Positions 62,558 through 64,000 of a stretch of 64,000 nucleotides of DNA are shown here, in pieces. Origin of the DNA: Suillus spraguei. Taxonomy: Eukaryota; Basidiomycota; Agaricomycetes; Boletales; Suillaceae. A model generated the notes under the pieces. That model was given only the letters and a program-made list of their open reading frames with translations. It was not told the origin of the DNA and made no database searches. The position numbers and the translations under genes are program-made. The DNA lies in the NCBI GenBank assembly GCA_016800925.1, contig JABCPU010000008.1:62001-126000 (forward strand). The letters are read 5' to 3'. Position 1 is the stretch's first letter. Every line of letters starts with the position of its first letter.

Positions 62558-63654
62558 TCAGATACTCATCCTCGGAATGTGCAACAGCTGGTCGAGTGAT
62601 GAGTTACGCCGCTTTGAACGAACTGATTGAACAATAGAACCATACCTAACCATGTATGGCACTGTGGCTGCGGCCAGACAGGCAAAGGCAGCCCACGCAA
62701 GGTATATTCCATTCCCATAGGAAACAATAATCCCTGATAGGACGCCACCATTGAGTTGTGTGAGTTCCAGGGTATTGACGCCCTCGCATTTTTTGACGAT
62801 CGATGTCCAGATGGCAGCGCCGATGAGGATGAACAACGCGGCCATTATTGATGAAACTGTTGAAATAACAAACAGGAGTGCCCTTTTTGCTACACCGCTG
62901 TAGACAGGCCTTGAGCGTGGCGCGCATAAAAATCGAGGTGGACCTTACGTAAACAATGCAATGGTTGCAAATATCGTCCCGATGAGGATGAAATAGTATG
63001 CAACGCGAGAATTGTAACCCAGGTAGGCTGAGTTGAACAAGGTCGTTTTGACCAACATCGAATTGGCAATACTTGTGTAGTTCGGGAGCATATCGGACGT
63101 CATCGCAACAAAAGGCTCAAACTTGTCGGCAATGGTGTGATTGGTGCATGTGCCAGCAGAGCTATTAACGTATGCGCAATAGGAATAGAGACCGAACTCG
63201 TAGAGTTGCCTCAGCCCATTCTGCTCGCCGAGAGGTGACGTATAATTGTCCGTGTATAGGCCCTCAACCGGATCAGTGATGGTTTCTTGCATTGCCTGGC
63301 TGTGGCCTTATTAGCACATTGCCACAAATAATATACTTATTTAGGGTACTAACCCGAACCCTGAAGTGTTGACTTTTGCCTGGACGGCGTGATCAGAAAG
63401 GTCTCGAAGCCACAGTTATGACCACAAATCAATCACCATTGCAATTCCATGTGGAACAAGTGAGGTGTTGATTTGCCCAACCTGACAGAAGTGATAAGAT
63501 CAAAATGGCAATGAACGACGAAAAGACATACATGGACAAAGATTAATAGCAAAAGTGCAACGAACCTGTCGGCAAGGTAAGTCGGAAGCGGAAGCGGAAG
63601 GAAATACGCTCACGAAAGAAAGGATGCACCTCCAACGCAGTATTCTCCTTTCAT
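62558..63654 (-). CDS. Sur7/PalI family four-helix membrane protein
   Basis: A multi-exon gene starting MKGEYCVGGASFLSFVALLL at 63654, where the Ser is built across the first intron. Helix 1 (LLLLIFVHVGQINTSLV) is followed by a long extracellular loop (DPVEGLYTDNYTSPLGEQNG) with the Sur7-type signature FGLYSYCAYVNSSAGTC and several N-glycosylation sites. Helix 2 is YYFILIGTIFATIALFT, helix 3 MAALFILIGAAIWTSIV and helix 4 YLAWAAFACLAAATVPY. A short basic tail ends at 62558. Fungal Sur7 proteins mark eisosome/MCC membrane domains; PalI-type members act in pH sensing. Which of the two this is cannot be decided. The last part could contain another intron near the end, so the C-terminus is uncertain. 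Confidence 0.85.
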
Positions 63655-63909
63655 TTTTCAATGCTCCAATGATGATAAGCTTTTAGAGATGAGGTATAAC
63701 AGGGTGCAGAACTTCACGGCGCAGCATGAAGGAGGCAAACCTGCAGCATTGAATACACGCGACTTTATGTAATATCTTACAAGTGTACATTCTATATTTC
63801 CCACGAACAACTGAGCAACTTGCCAAGTTGCTTATCCAAATATGGAATAACCGCCAAGTCTGGCGCCGTCCACCACTTCGCTATCTTACCTCGAGCGGAG
63901 CCAGCCAGC

Positions 63910-64000
63910 ATGTCCAAATTGTCCCTTCGGAAGCCGCTTGCTCGTAATACAGCAGTACCAAGTCTTCATGAAAGTGAAATTCCGCCCCAAGATCTTCGTT
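63910..64000 (+). CDS. Possible 5' end of a gene running off the window
   Basis: An ATG at 63910 opens a frame that stays open to the window edge (MSKLSLRKPLARNTAVPSLH, about 30 codons). The position, 255 bp from the Sur7 start on the opposite strand, fits a divergent gene pair as seen elsewhere in this window. No domain can be seen in so short a piece. Confidence 0.35.
   Translation, partial: MSKLSLRKPLARNTAVPSLHESEIPPQDLR

Overview
The window is nuclear DNA from a filamentous fungus, almost certainly a mushroom-forming basidiomycete (Agaricomycetes). The evidence is gene architecture: nearly every gene is cut by many short GT-AG introns (about 37-60 nt, a few GC-AG), some exons are only 8-21 nt, genes lie on both strands without operons, and the protein set is fungal (Sur7/PalI protein, clade-2 catalase, Mdj1, Tim21, Blm10, adenylate cyclase catalytic domain).

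Layout. 1-1.7 kb: no firm gene. 1.7-3.1 kb (-): RING E3 ligase. 3.8-4.6 kb (+): Ser/Pro-rich protein of unknown function. 5.5-6.75 kb (+): DEDDy 3'-5' exonuclease. 6.75-8.8 kb: gene-poor. 8.83-10.24 kb (-): CK2 alpha, divergent from a small SET protein (10.48-11.09 kb, +). 11.9-13.55 kb (+): mitochondrial DnaJ Mdj1. 14.5-17.0 kb (+): DHA2-type MFS transporter. 17.0-21.4 kb: gene-poor, with a minisatellite, a decayed multi-exon gene and a short inverted-repeat transposon (MITE) with perfect 35-bp ends. 21.4-22.9 kb (+): choline/ethanolamine kinase. 24.96-27.7 kb (-): tandem CCCH RNA-binding protein. 27.7-30.2 kb: gene-poor. 30.2-38.16 kb (-): proteasome activator Blm10/PA200, divergent from a chalcone-isomerase-fold mitochondrial protein (38.46-39.48 kb, +). 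Then tRNA-Thr, a stand-alone adenylate cyclase domain (-), histone H3 (+), Tim21 (+), V-ATPase subunit F (-), Sgt1/ecdysoneless (+), AP-3 sigma (+) and MED6 (-). 51.1-54.5 kb: patchy coding remnants. 54.5-56.7 kb (+): Nramp metal transporter, converging on a large catalase (56.96-59.54 kb, -). 60.4-61.6 kb (-): C2H2 transcription factor. 62.2 kb: tRNA-Lys with intron. 62.6-63.65 kb (-): Sur7 family protein. A possible gene start lies at the right edge.

Most genes are single-copy housekeeping functions: transcription (MED6, H3, SET, C2H2), protein turnover (Blm10, RING), mitochondrial import and folding (Tim21, Mdj1), vacuole and trafficking (V-ATPase F, AP-3 sigma), signalling (CK2, cyclase) and stress or metal handling (catalase, Nramp). 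I saw no biosynthetic cluster, CRISPR array or phage-like element. The most unusual items are the truncated but catalytically intact adenylate cyclase domain, the very small exons that decide function (the Blm10 C-terminal HbYX motif and the second CCCH finger), and the MITE next to a decayed gene of unknown family.
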